This document shows, in pieces, positions 15,822 through 25,581 of a DNA stretch of 64,000 nucleotides. The notes under the pieces were generated by a model. It made no database searches and was not told the origin of the DNA. It saw only the letters and a program-made list of their open reading frames with translations. The position numbers and the translations under genes are program-made. The DNA comes from Verrucomicrobiota bacterium JB022 (GTDB lineage Bacteria > Verrucomicrobiota > Verrucomicrobiia > Opitutales > Oceanipulchritudinaceae), in NCBI GenBank assembly GCA_030673845.1, contig JAUTCQ010000015.1:341822-405821 (forward strand), given 5' to 3'. How positions within the stretch are numbered: position 1 is the stretch's first letter; each line of letters opens with the position of its first letter.

Positions 15822-17321
15822 ATGGGTTCCCATTTCACATTCCTCGATCTCGGCGTTCTGGTGGTCTATTTTGCGGCCATCATGGGCGTCGGCCTGTTCT
15901 TCATGTTCCGCGAGCGTTCGGTGGAGAGTTACACCGCCGCCAGTCGCAGCATGTCGGGCTGGCTCACGGGGCTGTCGATCCTGGGGACCTATGTCAGCAG
16001 CATCAGCTTCCTCGCGCTGCCGGGCAAAGCGTTCGCCGAAAACTGGAACCCTTACGTTTTCAGTCTGTCGCTGTTCATCGCGACGCCCATTGCGGTCTGG
16101 TTTTTCCTGCCGTATTACCGCCGCTCGCACTACGTCTCGGCCTACCATCACCTGGAAGACCGTTTCGGGGCCTGGGCGCGCGTCTACGCCAGCATTTGCT
16201 ATCTCCTTACCCAGCTCGCCCGCATGGGCACGGTCATGTATCTCATGGCCCTGCCGCTGAAGGAGCTGCTGGGTTGGGACATCTACACCGTGATCGTCGT
16301 GACGGGCGTGGCCGTGACGGCCTACACCTTCATGGGCGGTATCACAGCGGTCATCTGGACCGATGCGATACAGACGGTGATCCTGATTGTGGGCGCGCTC
16401 GCCTGTGCCGCCGTCATGGTGTTCAGCCTGCCGGATGGCCCGGGCCAGGTCTTCACGCTTGCGGCAGAGCACGACAAGTTCAGCCTCGGCGACTACGGCC
16501 CCGGCCTTACGACTACCACCTTCTGGGTCACGCTGATCTACGGGTTCTTCATCAACCTGAACAACTTCGGCATCGACCAAAGCTACGTGCAGCGCTACAT
16601 CGCCGCGAAGTCGGACAAGGAAGCGCGCCGCAGTATCTGGCTGGGTGGCCTGATGTATATTCCCGTTTCGGCCATCTTTTTCTTCATCGGCACCGCCCTC
16701 TTTGCCTACTACACGGCTTTTCCAGAGGCGCTGCCAGGCGACTACCAGGGCAACCCCGACCGGGTCTTCCCTTGGTTCATCGTGTCGGCCCTGCCGCCCG
16801 GCATCACCGGCCTGTTGATCGCCGCGATTTTCGCCGCCGCCATGAGCACGCTCTCCACGAGCCTCAATTCGGCCGCCACCATCGTGCTCAGCGACTACTA
16901 CCAGCGCTTCTTTAACCGCGAGGCCAATGAGCGCCAGTCGATGCGCTTTGTGCTCATCACCACCATCGTGTTCGGCGCCGCCGGCACGCTCATGGCCTTG
17001 AGCATGACGCAGGTGAAGAACGCCCTCGATGCCTGGTGGGGCTACGCCAGCATCTTCAGTGGCGGCATGCTCGGGCTCTTCCTGCTCAGCATCCTAGCCC
17101 GGCGCGCCAACGCCACGGCGGCACTCGTCGGCACCATCGTGGGCCTGATCCTGATCCTGTGGATGAGCCTGTCGCCCAAGATGGGCTGGCTCGGCGAAGG
17201 CCTGCAAAGCCCGTTCCACAACTACCTGGTGATCGTCTTCGGCACCACCACGATCCTGCTGGTCGGCTTCCTCTGCGCCCAGTTCGCCTTCGGCCGTCGC
17301 CAAACCCCGCACCAGCCGTAA
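15822..17321 (+). CDS. Sodium:solute symporter (SSS family)
   Basis: This 499-residue inner-membrane symporter has about 13 hydrophobic segments. Recognisable SSS features are SYTAASRSMSGWL near the first loop, TYVSSISFLALPG, GGITAVIWTDAIQT and AAIFAAAMSTLSTSLNSAAT; the last is the SSS signature region. It follows the second DapA-family aldolase by 21 bases, so it probably imports that enzyme's substrate or precursor. The ATG is preceded by a C/T-rich tract (GCTCCTGCTCCTGCCC) without a Shine-Dalgarno. It is one of four SSS genes in the island. Confidence 0.88.
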   Translation: MGSHFTFLDLGVLVVYFAAIMGVGLFFMFRERSVESYTAASRSMSGWLTGLSILGTYVSSISFLALPGKAFAENWNPYVFSLSLFIATPIAVWFFLPYYRRSHYVSAYHHLEDRFGAWARVYASICYLLTQLARMGTVMYLMALPLKELLGWDIYTVIVVTGVAVTAYTFMGGITAVIWTDAIQTVILIVGALACAAVMVFSLPDGPGQVFTLAAEHDKFSLGDYGPGLTTTTFWVTLIYGFFINLNNFGIDQSYVQRYIAAKSDKEARRSIWLGGLMYIPVSAIFFFIGTALFAYYTAFPEALPGDYQGNPDRVFPWFIVSALPPGITGLLIAAIFAAAMSTLSTSLNSAATIVLSDYYQRFFNREANERQSMRFVLITTIVFGAAGTLMALSMTQVKNALDAWWGYASIFSGGMLGLFLLSILARRANATAALVGTIVGLILILWMSLSPKMGWLGEGLQSPFHNYLVIVFGTTTILLVGFLCAQFAFGRRQTPHQP

Positions 17322-17398
17322 CGCCCCATCCCCCTTTCATGTATTCGCGCCTGCCAGCCCAACTTCGATCCAGCTTACGTAATCGCCCAGCACGCTCT

Positions 17399-17516
17399 GG
17401 AGTGCGGCGCTTTGCGCCGATTTCATTCCTGAAGCAGGCTACTTTTGGTTGTCGCGGATTGGATTCACCGGCCGGAGCCCGCCCGCAAACCAGATCGGCG
17501 CGAAGCGCCGCACTCC
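17399..17516. repeat. Long inverted repeat with 23-base arms (REP/MITE-like)
   Basis: Arms 17399-17421 and 17494-17516 are inverted copies with one mismatch, separated by 72 bases. Each arm contains its own small palindrome (CGGCGC, then TTT or TTC, then GCGCCG), as REP-type sequences often do. The element fills the gap between the symporter and the signal peptide of the next gene. Other gene spacings in this run are only about 8-25 bases, so it looks inserted. It could fold as RNA and attenuate or protect the message. Confidence 0.65.
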
Positions 17517-17533
17517 CAGAACGCGCTAGGCAG

Positions 17534-18823
17534 ATGTGCGTTGTTTCTTTTAGTTCGGTGCTAGCCCTGACTTCCCTTGCCGTTCTTGCCGGTTGCTCGC
17601 GTTCGGAAACGCCGAACGCCGAGCCCGAGACCCTCACTTGGGCACCGACGGAGCTGCTCCCGCCCGCTCCCGGGAACGGCCCGATGCTGGCCCAACGCAC
17701 TTATCTGACCCCGGAGCAGGGCGCGGTGGTGCTCGATGCTGCGATTGCCGAATTTCCGAACCGCGAACGTTGGAGCGCCTATGCCGCGCACGTGCGCCAG
17801 CGCATCCAGGAGGGCGCGAACCTCAGCCCATTGCCCGAGCGCACGCCCTTGAATCCGATCCGTCGCGACCGCCGCGAATACGACGGCTACGCGGTGGAAA
17901 ACGTGGCCTTCGAGTCGATTCCCGGCTACTGGGTCACGGGTAATCTTTATCTGCCGCTCGATCGCGAACCGCCCTACGCGGCGGTCGTCAACCCGCACGG
18001 CCACTCCAGCCCGCCCGACGGTCCCGAAGGCTGGATCAAGCATGGCCGCTTCAAGGAAGACGTGCAGCGCCGCGCCGCCTCGCTGGCCAAGATGGGGGCG
18101 GTGGCCTTCACCATCGACATGGTGGGCTATGGCGATTCGACCCTCTTTCTCGGCCCCGACGGCCACCGCCACGGCGTCTCCATGACCCTGCAGGCCTGGA
18201 ACGGCATGCGTGCGATCGACTTCCTCACGTCGCTGCCCGAGGTGGACCCCCAGCGCATCGGCGTCACCGGCCACTCCGGCGGTGGCACGCAGACTTTTGT
18301 GCTCACCGCGCTGGACGAGCGGGTGGCGGTATCGGTGCCGGTCGCAATGGTGTCGTCGTATTTCTTCGGCGGTTGCCCCTGTGAGAGCGGTTTGCCCATC
18401 CACCGCAGCGCAGACCACTTTGCCAGCAACGCGATGATTGCCGCCCTGGCTGCGCCACGCCCGCTGAAGCTGATCTCCGACGGCGGCGACTGGTCGCAAT
18501 ACACCCCGCTGGTCGAGTATCCCTTTGCCCGCACCATCTACAGCTACTATGATGCGGCCGATCAGGTGGCCTACCACCACCTGCCCGACGAGGGGCATAA
18601 TTACAACTTTTCCAAGCGCCTGGCGATGTATCCCTTTATGGCCGAGCATCTCCAGCTCGACCTCAGCGCCATTCAGGCCCCCGACGGCTCGATCGACGAA
18701 TCGTTCGTGACCGTGGAAGATCCCGCCCTCATGCACGCTCTACATGAGGACGATGCGTTCCTCGAGCGTGCGCTACGGACGCCCGAGGCCATCCAGCAAG
18801 AGTTAGAATCCCTTCAGCGTTAA
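17534..18823 (+). CDS. Alpha/beta-hydrolase lipoprotein, probable acetyl esterase
   Basis: This 429-residue protein has a lipoprotein signal (MCVVSFSSVLALTSLAVLAGC, lipobox LAGC), so it is probably anchored in a membrane. The alpha/beta-hydrolase fold shows an oxyanion-region NPHGHSSP, nucleophile Ser248 in GHSGGG, and a late His in DEGHNYNF. It resembles acetyl-xylan-esterase-like Abhydrolase_7 proteins, so pectin or side-chain deacetylation is the likely job. An in-frame ATG at 17339 stands right after the symporter, where a start would be expected. Starting there would add 65 residues translated through the inverted repeat, so I chose ATG 17534. The repeat may have displaced the original start. 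Confidence 0.75.
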   Translation: MCVVSFSSVLALTSLAVLAGCSRSETPNAEPETLTWAPTELLPPAPGNGPMLAQRTYLTPEQGAVVLDAAIAEFPNRERWSAYAAHVRQRIQEGANLSPLPERTPLNPIRRDRREYDGYAVENVAFESIPGYWVTGNLYLPLDREPPYAAVVNPHGHSSPPDGPEGWIKHGRFKEDVQRRAASLAKMGAVAFTIDMVGYGDSTLFLGPDGHRHGVSMTLQAWNGMRAIDFLTSLPEVDPQRIGVTGHSGGGTQTFVLTALDERVAVSVPVAMVSSYFFGGCPCESGLPIHRSADHFASNAMIAALAAPRPLKLISDGGDWSQYTPLVEYPFARTIYSYYDAADQVAYHHLPDEGHNYNFSKRLAMYPFMAEHLQLDLSAIQAPDGSIDESFVTVEDPALMHALHEDDAFLERALRTPEAIQQELESLQR

Positions 18824-18836
18824 GCATCTCCCCGAC

Positions 18837-21800
18837 ATGAAACTCCCCTTTCTGATCCCCGCGTCTGCCGCGGCGAGCGTGGTCTTCCTCGCGTCGCCTG
18901 CTCTGGCCCTGGAGCCGTATGCCCTGACTGCCGAAGCGATGCGCAACCCGCTCGGCCTCGATGCCTCGCCTACGCTCAGCTGGAAGCTGAAGAGCGATAC
19001 CCGTGGTGATCGCCAGACCGCTTACCAGGTGCTCGTCGCCTCCAGTGCCGACAAGCTGGCCGCCGACGAAGGCGATTTGTGGGACTCGGGCCAGAAGGAA
19101 GGCGAAGACCAGATTTTTGTGCGCTACCGTGGGTCCAGCATCGGCAGCGGTCAGGAAGCATTCTGGAAAGTGCGTGTGTGGGATGCCGACGGCGAACCCG
19201 GCGACTGGAGCGAAACGGCCACCTGGACGATGGGCCTCAAGTCGCAAAACGATTGGGAAGCCTCCTGGATCGCCAGCCCCGAGTGGCTGAAATACGACCG
19301 CCCGCACCTGGGCTACCGCTCGCAACCGGCGGACGACGTCAACACGCCCAAGTGGATCCAGCTCGACCTGGGCAAGACCTACACGATCGACCAGATCAAG
19401 CTGCACGGCCTGCGCCACACCGTCTCCGAGCGTCTCGGCCTGCCGCAGGCATACGTGATCGAGCTGGCGAACAAGCCCGATTTTTCCGACGCCAAGGTGG
19501 TTGCGGACACCCGCGACGCGCCCATCAACATGTGGATTTCGCGCCACACCATCCCGGTGGAGCAGGTCAAGGGGCGTTACTTCCGCCTCAAGGCCCCCGT
19601 GCTGCGTGAGTTGAACGACGAAATCTGCCTCGCCTTCAGCCAGATCGAAGTCAATTCCAAGGGCCAGAACGTCGCCATCGGGGCCAAGGTCACGGCCTCC
19701 GACAGCCTTGAAGAAGGCCCGTGGAGCGCTTCGGCAGTGGTCGACGGCAAGGGCCTCTCCAGCGCCTTCCCGCTGGCGACCGAAACGGTGATCGCGCGCG
19801 AAGACTTCCAGGTGCGCCCGCAGCTCAAGCGTGCCGTCGTTTTCGTCTCCGGCCAAGGCCAGTACACGCTCGAGATCAACGGCGAGCGGGTGGGGGACTA
19901 CGCCATCACCCCGGGTTGGACGGACGCCGAGAAGACGGTGCTCTACGATACTTTTGACGTCACGGACCTTGTGAAGAGCGGCGCCAACGCGATGGGGCTC
20001 ACGCTTTCGAGCGGCATGTACAACGTCGCCGAGCCAGAAGGCCGCTACACCAAGCTGGTGGGCCGTTACCGCCCGCTGACCGCCATCCTGCAGCTCCAGC
20101 TGGAATACGAAGACGGCTCAAAGGAAGTCGTCACCACCAACGACGATTGGGCGGTGCGCTCCGGCCCGACGACTTACAGCCACATGTATGGCGGCGAAGT
20201 CTACGACGCCCGCCTCGAGCCCGCAGGCTGGACGCAGCCCGGTTTCAAGGAAGACAGCTCGTGGCAGGCCGCCGCAGAGACCAAGGGCCCCGGCGGTAAG
20301 CTGCGTGGCGCTTCCTACGCCGCCCCGGCGGTCAAGGTGATCGAGACATTGGAGCCCGTCGCCCAAAAGGAACTGGAGCCCGGCAAGGTCGTCTACGATC
20401 TCGGCCAGAATGCCGCCCTCATGGTGCGCGTGAAGGTCAAGGGCCCCGCCGGCTCCATGGTGCGCGTCGAGCCCTCCGAGCTGGTGCACGAAGACGGCCG
20501 CATCGACCCCGGCAGCACCCGCGCGGGCCTCGCAAGCTGGGATTACATCCTCGACGGCAAGGGCGAGGAAAGCTGGCAGGCCAACTATTTCTACCACGGC
20601 GCCCGTTACCTGCAGGTCACGACCACCCCGGCCAAGGAGGGTGGGGCGATGCCTGAAGTGATCGAAATCGAGGGCCTGGTGACGCACGGCAGCGCGGAGC
20701 CGGTCGGCGAGTTCGCCACCTCCAGCGAGCTGTGGACCAAGACGCGCGAGCTGATCCGCTGGGCCCAGCGCAGCAACATGGTCAGCGTGTTGACCGACTG
20801 CCCGCACCGCGAACGCCTCGGCTGGCTGGAGCAATACCACCTCAACGGCCCATCGCTGCGCTACGAGTTCGACGTCACCTCGCTCTACCGCAAGACCTTT
20901 GGGGATATGGCCGACGCGCAGACCGAGCGTGGCCTGGTGCCGAGCACCTCACCCGAGTTTGTGGTGATGCCCGGAGACTTCCGCGATTCGCCGGAGTGGG
21001 GCAGCTCCCTCGTCCTCGCCGCCTGGCAGCAGTATCTCTACACCGGCGACGAAACGGCGTTCAAGGCCCAGTACAACCAGATGCAGGCCTACGAGGCTTA
21101 TCTCGCGAGCAAGGCCGAGGGCCACATCCTCGACCACGGCCTGGGCGACTGGTACGACATCGGACCGGGCGCGCCGGGTTACGGCAAGCTGACCCCGCGT
21201 GCGTTGACCGCCACCGCGATTTACTACGAGCTGTGCCGCGAATTGGGCAAGATCTCGCAGATCCGCGGCCGCGTGGGTGAAGCTACCGCCTACGCCGAGC
21301 GCGCCGAGCACATCCGCAAGGCCTTCAACGACAAGTTCTTCAACGCCGATACGGGCAGCTACGCCACCGGCAGCCAGACGGCCAACGCGATGCCTTACGC
21401 CCTCGGTATGGTGCCCAAAGGTCGCGAAGCCGATGTATTTGCCGCCATCGTCAAGTCCATCGAGGCCAGCGACTACAGCATCACCGCTGGCGACGTGGGC
21501 CACCGCTACCTGCTGCGCGCACTCGCCCTCGGCAACCGCCCGGATCTCGTCTACAAGATCCACCACCGCACCGACGTGCCCGGCTACGGCTGGCAGGTGG
21601 AGCATGGCAAGACGAGCCTCACCGAGGCCTGGGACGGCGGTTCCAGCCAAAACCATTTCATGCTCGGCCACCTCAACGAGTGGTTCTACCGCAGCCTGGT
21701 CGGCATCGCGCCCGACCCCGAGGCCCCCGGCTTCAAGCATATCATCATCCGCCCCGAGCCGGTCGAGGAGCTGAGCTGGGCGGAAGCGACCCACGACGGC

Positions 21801-22040
21801 CCTTACGGCCCCATCCATGTGCGCTGGGAACAGGCCGCCGACACCTTCACGCTCGACGTGGAAGTGCCGCCCGGCTCCACCGCCACCGTCCACCTGCCCA
21901 AGCGCGGCGACACGCTGCTCGAAGGCGGCAAGCCCCTCGCGCAGGTCCAGGGCGTGACCCTCGCGAATCAAGATGCGGAGACCGCCACCCTCGAGGTGGG
22001 TTCCGGCCACTACACCTTCGTTTCCACCTCCCGACGCTAG
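18837..22040 (+). CDS. Secreted GH78 alpha-L-rhamnosidase
   Basis: This 1067-residue exported enzyme has a signal peptide ending at LASPALA. The order is an N-terminal Fn3-like domain (NPLGLDASPTLSWKL), an inserted discoidin-like region (about residues 150-315), the rhamnosidase N beta-sandwich (VSGQGQYTLEINGERVGDY), an (alpha/alpha)6 barrel and a C-terminal beta-domain. The catalytic region shows Asp654 and Glu659 in DCPHRERLGW, with a second acidic residue at Glu930 in SLTEAWDGG. GH78 inverts alpha-L-rhamnosides, here probably from rhamnogalacturonan. It is longer than a minimal GH78 because of the inserted module, which could bind carbohydrate. It lies 13 bases after the esterase. Confidence 0.92.
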   Translation: MKLPFLIPASAAASVVFLASPALALEPYALTAEAMRNPLGLDASPTLSWKLKSDTRGDRQTAYQVLVASSADKLAADEGDLWDSGQKEGEDQIFVRYRGSSIGSGQEAFWKVRVWDADGEPGDWSETATWTMGLKSQNDWEASWIASPEWLKYDRPHLGYRSQPADDVNTPKWIQLDLGKTYTIDQIKLHGLRHTVSERLGLPQAYVIELANKPDFSDAKVVADTRDAPINMWISRHTIPVEQVKGRYFRLKAPVLRELNDEICLAFSQIEVNSKGQNVAIGAKVTASDSLEEGPWSASAVVDGKGLSSAFPLATETVIAREDFQVRPQLKRAVVFVSGQGQYTLEINGERVGDYAITPGWTDAEKTVLYDTFDVTDLVKSGANAMGLTLSSGMYNVAEPEGRYTKLVGRYRPLTAILQLQLEYEDGSKEVVTTNDDWAVRSGPTTYSHMYGGEVYDARLEPAGWTQPGFKEDSSWQAAAETKGPGGKLRGASYAAPAVKVIETLEPVAQKELEPGKVVYDLGQNAALMVRVKVKGPAGSMVRVEPSELVHEDGRIDPGSTRAGLASWDYILDGKGEESWQANYFYHGARYLQVTTTPAKEGGAMPEVIEIEGLVTHGSAEPVGEFATSSELWTKTRELIRWAQRSNMVSVLTDCPHRERLGWLEQYHLNGPSLRYEFDVTSLYRKTFGDMADAQTERGLVPSTSPEFVVMPGDFRDSPEWGSSLVLAAWQQYLYTGDETAFKAQYNQMQAYEAYLASKAEGHILDHGLGDWYDIGPGAPGYGKLTPRALTATAIYYELCRELGKISQIRGRVGEATAYAERAEHIRKAFNDKFFNADTGSYATGSQTANAMPYALGMVPKGREADVFAAIVKSIEASDYSITAGDVGHRYLLRALALGNRPDLVYKIHHRTDVPGYGWQVEHGKTSLTEAWDGGSSQNHFMLGHLNEWFYRSLVGIAPDPEAPGFKHIIIRPEPVEELSWAEATHDGPYGPIHVRWEQAADTFTLDVEVPPGSTATVHLPKRGDTLLEGGKPLAQVQGVTLANQDAETATLEVGSGHYTFVSTSRR

Positions 22041-22049
22041 ATTTTTCTT

Positions 22050-25000
22050 ATGCGCTACCTCTTGTCCTTCCTCTGCGCCAGCAGCGCCCTGCAAGCGGCC
22101 CCCCAGGCCGATTCGCAGGACCTGCGCCTCTGGTATGAACAACCGGCAGCCGTCTGGACGGAAGCCTTGCCCGTGGGTAACGGCAGCCTCGGCGCCATGA
22201 TCCATGGCCGCACCGACGTCGAGCTCGTCCAGTTCAACGAAGACACCCTCTGGAGCGGCGTCCCGCACAGCTACGCCCACGAGGGCGCGGCCCAATACGT
22301 CGACGACCTGCGCCAGCTGCTCGAACAGGGCCAGCAGGACGAGGCCGAAGCACTCGCCAACGACAAGTTCATGAGCGTGCCGCTGCGCCTGCCCATGTAT
22401 CAGGCCTTCGGCAACCTCGAGATCGACTTCGGCCACGATGGCAAGGTCAGCGACTACCTGCGCGACCTCGACCTCGAGACGGCCATCGCTTCGGTCAACT
22501 ACCGCACCGCAGGCGTTCGCTACACCCGCCACGCCTTTTCCAGCTACCCGGACAACGTTATCGTCCAGCGTTTTACGGCAGACAAGAAGGGCCGGATCAG
22601 CTTCACGCTGCGCTTCACCACGCCGCACGAGCAGTTCCAGGTCGAAGCCCAAGGCAGCGACAGCCTGCTGCTGACCGGCAACGTCGGCCCCGACAAGCGC
22701 CACGTCGAGATCGGCAACGAGCACGAGGGCATGGCCTTCGCCGCCCGCGTCAAGGTGCTGGCCGAAGGCGGCAAAGTGACCACCGAGGGCGACACGCTGA
22801 CGGTCTCCAAGGCCAATGCGGTGACGATCCTGCTCAGTGGAGACACCAATTTCACCCACTTTGATGAGCTCTCGACCGATCCGGTGGCCGAGACCGCCAA
22901 AGTGATCGAAGCCGCCGCCGGCAAGTCTTACGACGCGCTGGCCCGCCGCCACGCGGAAGACTACGAGCCGCTCTTCGACCGCGTCGACATCGAGCTGGGC
23001 AACAGCGAGTTCGACACCTGGCCGACCGACAAGCGCCTCTTCCGCGACACGAAGGTCGACGATCCCGGCCTGGCGGAGATTTTCTACCAATATGGCCGTT
23101 ATCTGCTGATCGCCAGCAGCCGCCCGGGCAGCCAGCCCGCCAACCTGCAGGGCATCTGGAATTACCAGCTCGAACCGGCCTGGGGCAGCAAATACACGCT
23201 CAACATCAACGCGGAGATGAACTACTGGCCGGCGGAGGTCGCCAATCTCTCCGAGCTGCACGAGCCCTTCTTCGACATGATCGACGACTTGCAGGTCTCC
23301 GGCACCGAAGTCGCGAAAGTGCATTACGACCTGCCCGGCTGGGTCGTCCACCACAACACCGACCTCTGGCGCGGCGCGGCCCCGATCAACAATTCCAACC
23401 ACGGCATCTGGCCGCTGGGCAGCGGTTGGCTAGTGCAACACCTCTGGGAGCGCTTCCGCTACACCCAGGACATGGACTTCCTGCGCGACCGGGCTTACCC
23501 GGCGATGCGCGACGCCGCTCTCTTTTACTCGCACTACCTCGTCGAAGACCCCGAAACGGGCTGGCTGATCAGCGGCCCCTCCAATTCGCCCGAGCACGGC
23601 GGTCTCGTGATGGGCCCGACGATGGACCACCAGATCATCCGCAGCCTCTTCGGCTGGGTGATCGAGGCGGAAGAGATCCTCGGCATCGACGACGGCCTCG
23701 CCGCTGAAATCGAGCCCCTGCAGGAGCGCATCGCGCCCAACATGATCGGGCGCTATGGCCAGTTGCAGGAGTGGCTCGAAGACGTGGACGACCCGGACAA
23801 CGAGCACCGCCACGTCTCCCACCTCTGGGGCGTATTCCCAGGGCAGGACATTACCTGGGACGAGCCGGAAATGATGCAGGCCGCCAAGCAGTCGCTGCTC
23901 TATCGCGGCAATGGTGGCACCGGCTGGGCTCTCGGCTGGAAGATCTCGCTCTGGGCGCGCTTCCTCGATGGCCCGCACGCCCACCAGATCCTGATGAATC
24001 AGCTCAACTACGTGCGCGACACGCCCGATGGCGCTCTGATTCGTCAGGTCGAAGGCGGCGCCGGGGTCTACCCGAACCTCTTCGACGCGCACCCGCCTTT
24101 CCAGATCGACGGTAACTTTGCCGCCACCGCCGGCATCTCCGAGATGCTGATGCAAAGCCACCACGAGGTCGGCTACGGTCGCGGCAAGCAGCAGAAGTTC
24201 GAGATCGTGCTGCTGCCTGCGCTGCCCGAGCAATTCCACACCGGCTCCGTGCAGGGCCTGCGTGCCCGCGGCGGCATGGAACTCGATTTTGCCTGGCAAG
24301 ACTCCGAGCTGCAGGAGCTGACCATCCGCTCCGAAAAGGGTGGGGAAGCCCGCCTGCGCTACGGCGATCAGGTCAAGGACGTGGCGCTCAAGGCTGGCGA
24401 AGAAAAGACTTTTGGGCCCGGCCTGCACGACATGCGCCCCTACACCGGAGACGCCTCGCCGCTGGAGTTGTCGCAGCGCATGATGACGGACCTCGTCGAC
24501 CGCTTCCATGAGTGGGTGCCCGAGGGCCGCGACGTGCCCGCGATGTGGGATTACAGCCTCGCGATCGTGGCCCTGGGTGCAGTCGACCTCACGCAGACCA
24601 CCGGCGACATGAAGTGGCTTGAATATGCCGAGGGCATCGTGGGCGATTGCCTGCAGGCCGACGGCACGATCAAGGGCTACAAGCACGACCACTTCAACAT
24701 CGACATGGTCAAGCCAGGTAGCCCCGCGCTCGACCTCTACGGCATCACCAAAGACGAGCGCTACCAGCAGATCGTCGAGATCCTGCGTGGCCAGATGCGC
24801 GAACACCCCCGCACCAGCGAGGGCGGCTTCTGGCACAAGCAAGTCTACCCGCACCAGATGTGGCTCGACGGCCTCTACATGGGCTCGCCCTTCCTCGCCC
24901 AATACGCGAAGGACTTCAACGAGCCGGAGCTGTTCGACGACGTCGTGCAACAGTTTGTGATCATCGACCGGCACGCCTGGGACGCTGAAAAGCAGCTCCA

Positions 25001-25571
25001 CCACCACGCGTGGGACGAGGCGAAGCAGCAGCCCTGGGCCGACCCCGAGACGGGTCTGTCGTCCAACATCTGGGGCCGCTCGGTCGGCTGGTACGGCATG
25101 GCGCTGGTCGATGTGCTGGAGTTCCTGCCCGAAGACCACCCCGGCCGCCCGGTGCTGATCGAGATCCTGACCCGCTGGGCGCTCGGCGTGAAGCGCTGGC
25201 AAGACCCGGAGACGGGCCTGTGGTGGCAGGTGATGGATCAAGGGGACCGCCCCGGCAATTATCTTGAGGGCACGGCCTCTTCCCAGTTTGTTTATACCCT
25301 GGCCAAGGCGCTGAACAACGGTTGGCTGCCCCGCAACGCCTTTACCGGCGTGCTTGAAGACGGTTGGAACGGCATCCACGACCACCTGCTGGAGGTCGAT
25401 GCCAAGGGCCGCCTCAGCCTCACCCAGTGCTGCCGCGTGGCCGGCCTCAGCGACGATCGCGACGGCTCCTACCGGTATTATCTCAGCGAGCTGGTCATCA
25501 GCAACGACCTCAAAGGCGTCGGCCCCTTCATCCGGGCGGGCGTCGAAATGAACACTTATCTCAATCGCTAG
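22050..25571 (+). CDS. Secreted GH95-GH105 fusion (fucosidase-type + unsaturated glucuronyl hydrolase)
   Basis: This 1173-residue protein has a signal peptide (RYLLSFLCASSALQA). Residues about 25-790 are GH95 (WTEALPVGNGSLGAMIHG; NLQGIWNYQLEPAWGSKY with NINAEMNYWPAE; SNSPEHG; FDAHPPFQIDGNF). GH95 inverts alpha-L-fucosides or alpha-L-galactosides. Residues about 800-1173 are GH105 (VPAMWDYSLAIV; YPHQMWLDGLYMG with probable catalytic Asp940; NIWGRSVGWYGMALVDVL; YLEGTASSQFVYTLAKAL), which hydrates and removes the 4,5-unsaturated uronate left by lyases. The frame is unbroken through the junction. GH105 enzymes are usually single-domain, so an exported fusion with GH95 is unusual. The product would couple side-chain removal to processing of lyase ends. 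Confidence 0.9.
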   Translation: MRYLLSFLCASSALQAAPQADSQDLRLWYEQPAAVWTEALPVGNGSLGAMIHGRTDVELVQFNEDTLWSGVPHSYAHEGAAQYVDDLRQLLEQGQQDEAEALANDKFMSVPLRLPMYQAFGNLEIDFGHDGKVSDYLRDLDLETAIASVNYRTAGVRYTRHAFSSYPDNVIVQRFTADKKGRISFTLRFTTPHEQFQVEAQGSDSLLLTGNVGPDKRHVEIGNEHEGMAFAARVKVLAEGGKVTTEGDTLTVSKANAVTILLSGDTNFTHFDELSTDPVAETAKVIEAAAGKSYDALARRHAEDYEPLFDRVDIELGNSEFDTWPTDKRLFRDTKVDDPGLAEIFYQYGRYLLIASSRPGSQPANLQGIWNYQLEPAWGSKYTLNINAEMNYWPAEVANLSELHEPFFDMIDDLQVSGTEVAKVHYDLPGWVVHHNTDLWRGAAPINNSNHGIWPLGSGWLVQHLWERFRYTQDMDFLRDRAYPAMRDAALFYSHYLVEDPETGWLISGPSNSPEHGGLVMGPTMDHQIIRSLFGWVIEAEEILGIDDGLAAEIEPLQERIAPNMIGRYGQLQEWLEDVDDPDNEHRHVSHLWGVFPGQDITWDEPEMMQAAKQSLLYRGNGGTGWALGWKISLWARFLDGPHAHQILMNQLNYVRDTPDGALIRQVEGGAGVYPNLFDAHPPFQIDGNFAATAGISEMLMQSHHEVGYGRGKQQKFEIVLLPALPEQFHTGSVQGLRARGGMELDFAWQDSELQELTIRSEKGGEARLRYGDQVKDVALKAGEEKTFGPGLHDMRPYTGDASPLELSQRMMTDLVDRFHEWVPEGRDVPAMWDYSLAIVALGAVDLTQTTGDMKWLEYAEGIVGDCLQADGTIKGYKHDHFNIDMVKPGSPALDLYGITKDERYQQIVEILRGQMREHPRTSEGGFWHKQVYPHQMWLDGLYMGSPFLAQYAKDFNEPELFDDVVQQFVIIDRHAWDAEKQLHHHAWDEAKQQPWADPETGLSSNIWGRSVGWYGMALVDVLEFLPEDHPGRPVLIEILTRWALGVKRWQDPETGLWWQVMDQGDRPGNYLEGTASSQFVYTLAKALNNGWLPRNAFTGVLEDGWNGIHDHLLEVDAKGRLSLTQCCRVAGLSDDRDGSYRYYLSELVISNDLKGVGPFIRAGVEMNTYLNR

Positions 25572-25581
25572 CATCTTTCCC

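Noticed and set aside
7007..17449. 13-base repeat GGCTACTTTTGGT at 7007 and 17437
   Set aside because: With 64 kb, several repeated 13-mers are expected by chance; flanks share nothing.
17036..17533. Esterase gene beginning inside or right after the symporter (in-frame codons at 17036 and 17339)
   Set aside because: The lipoprotein signal peptide starts at ATG 17534; the upstream residues overlap the symporter or translate the inverted repeat.
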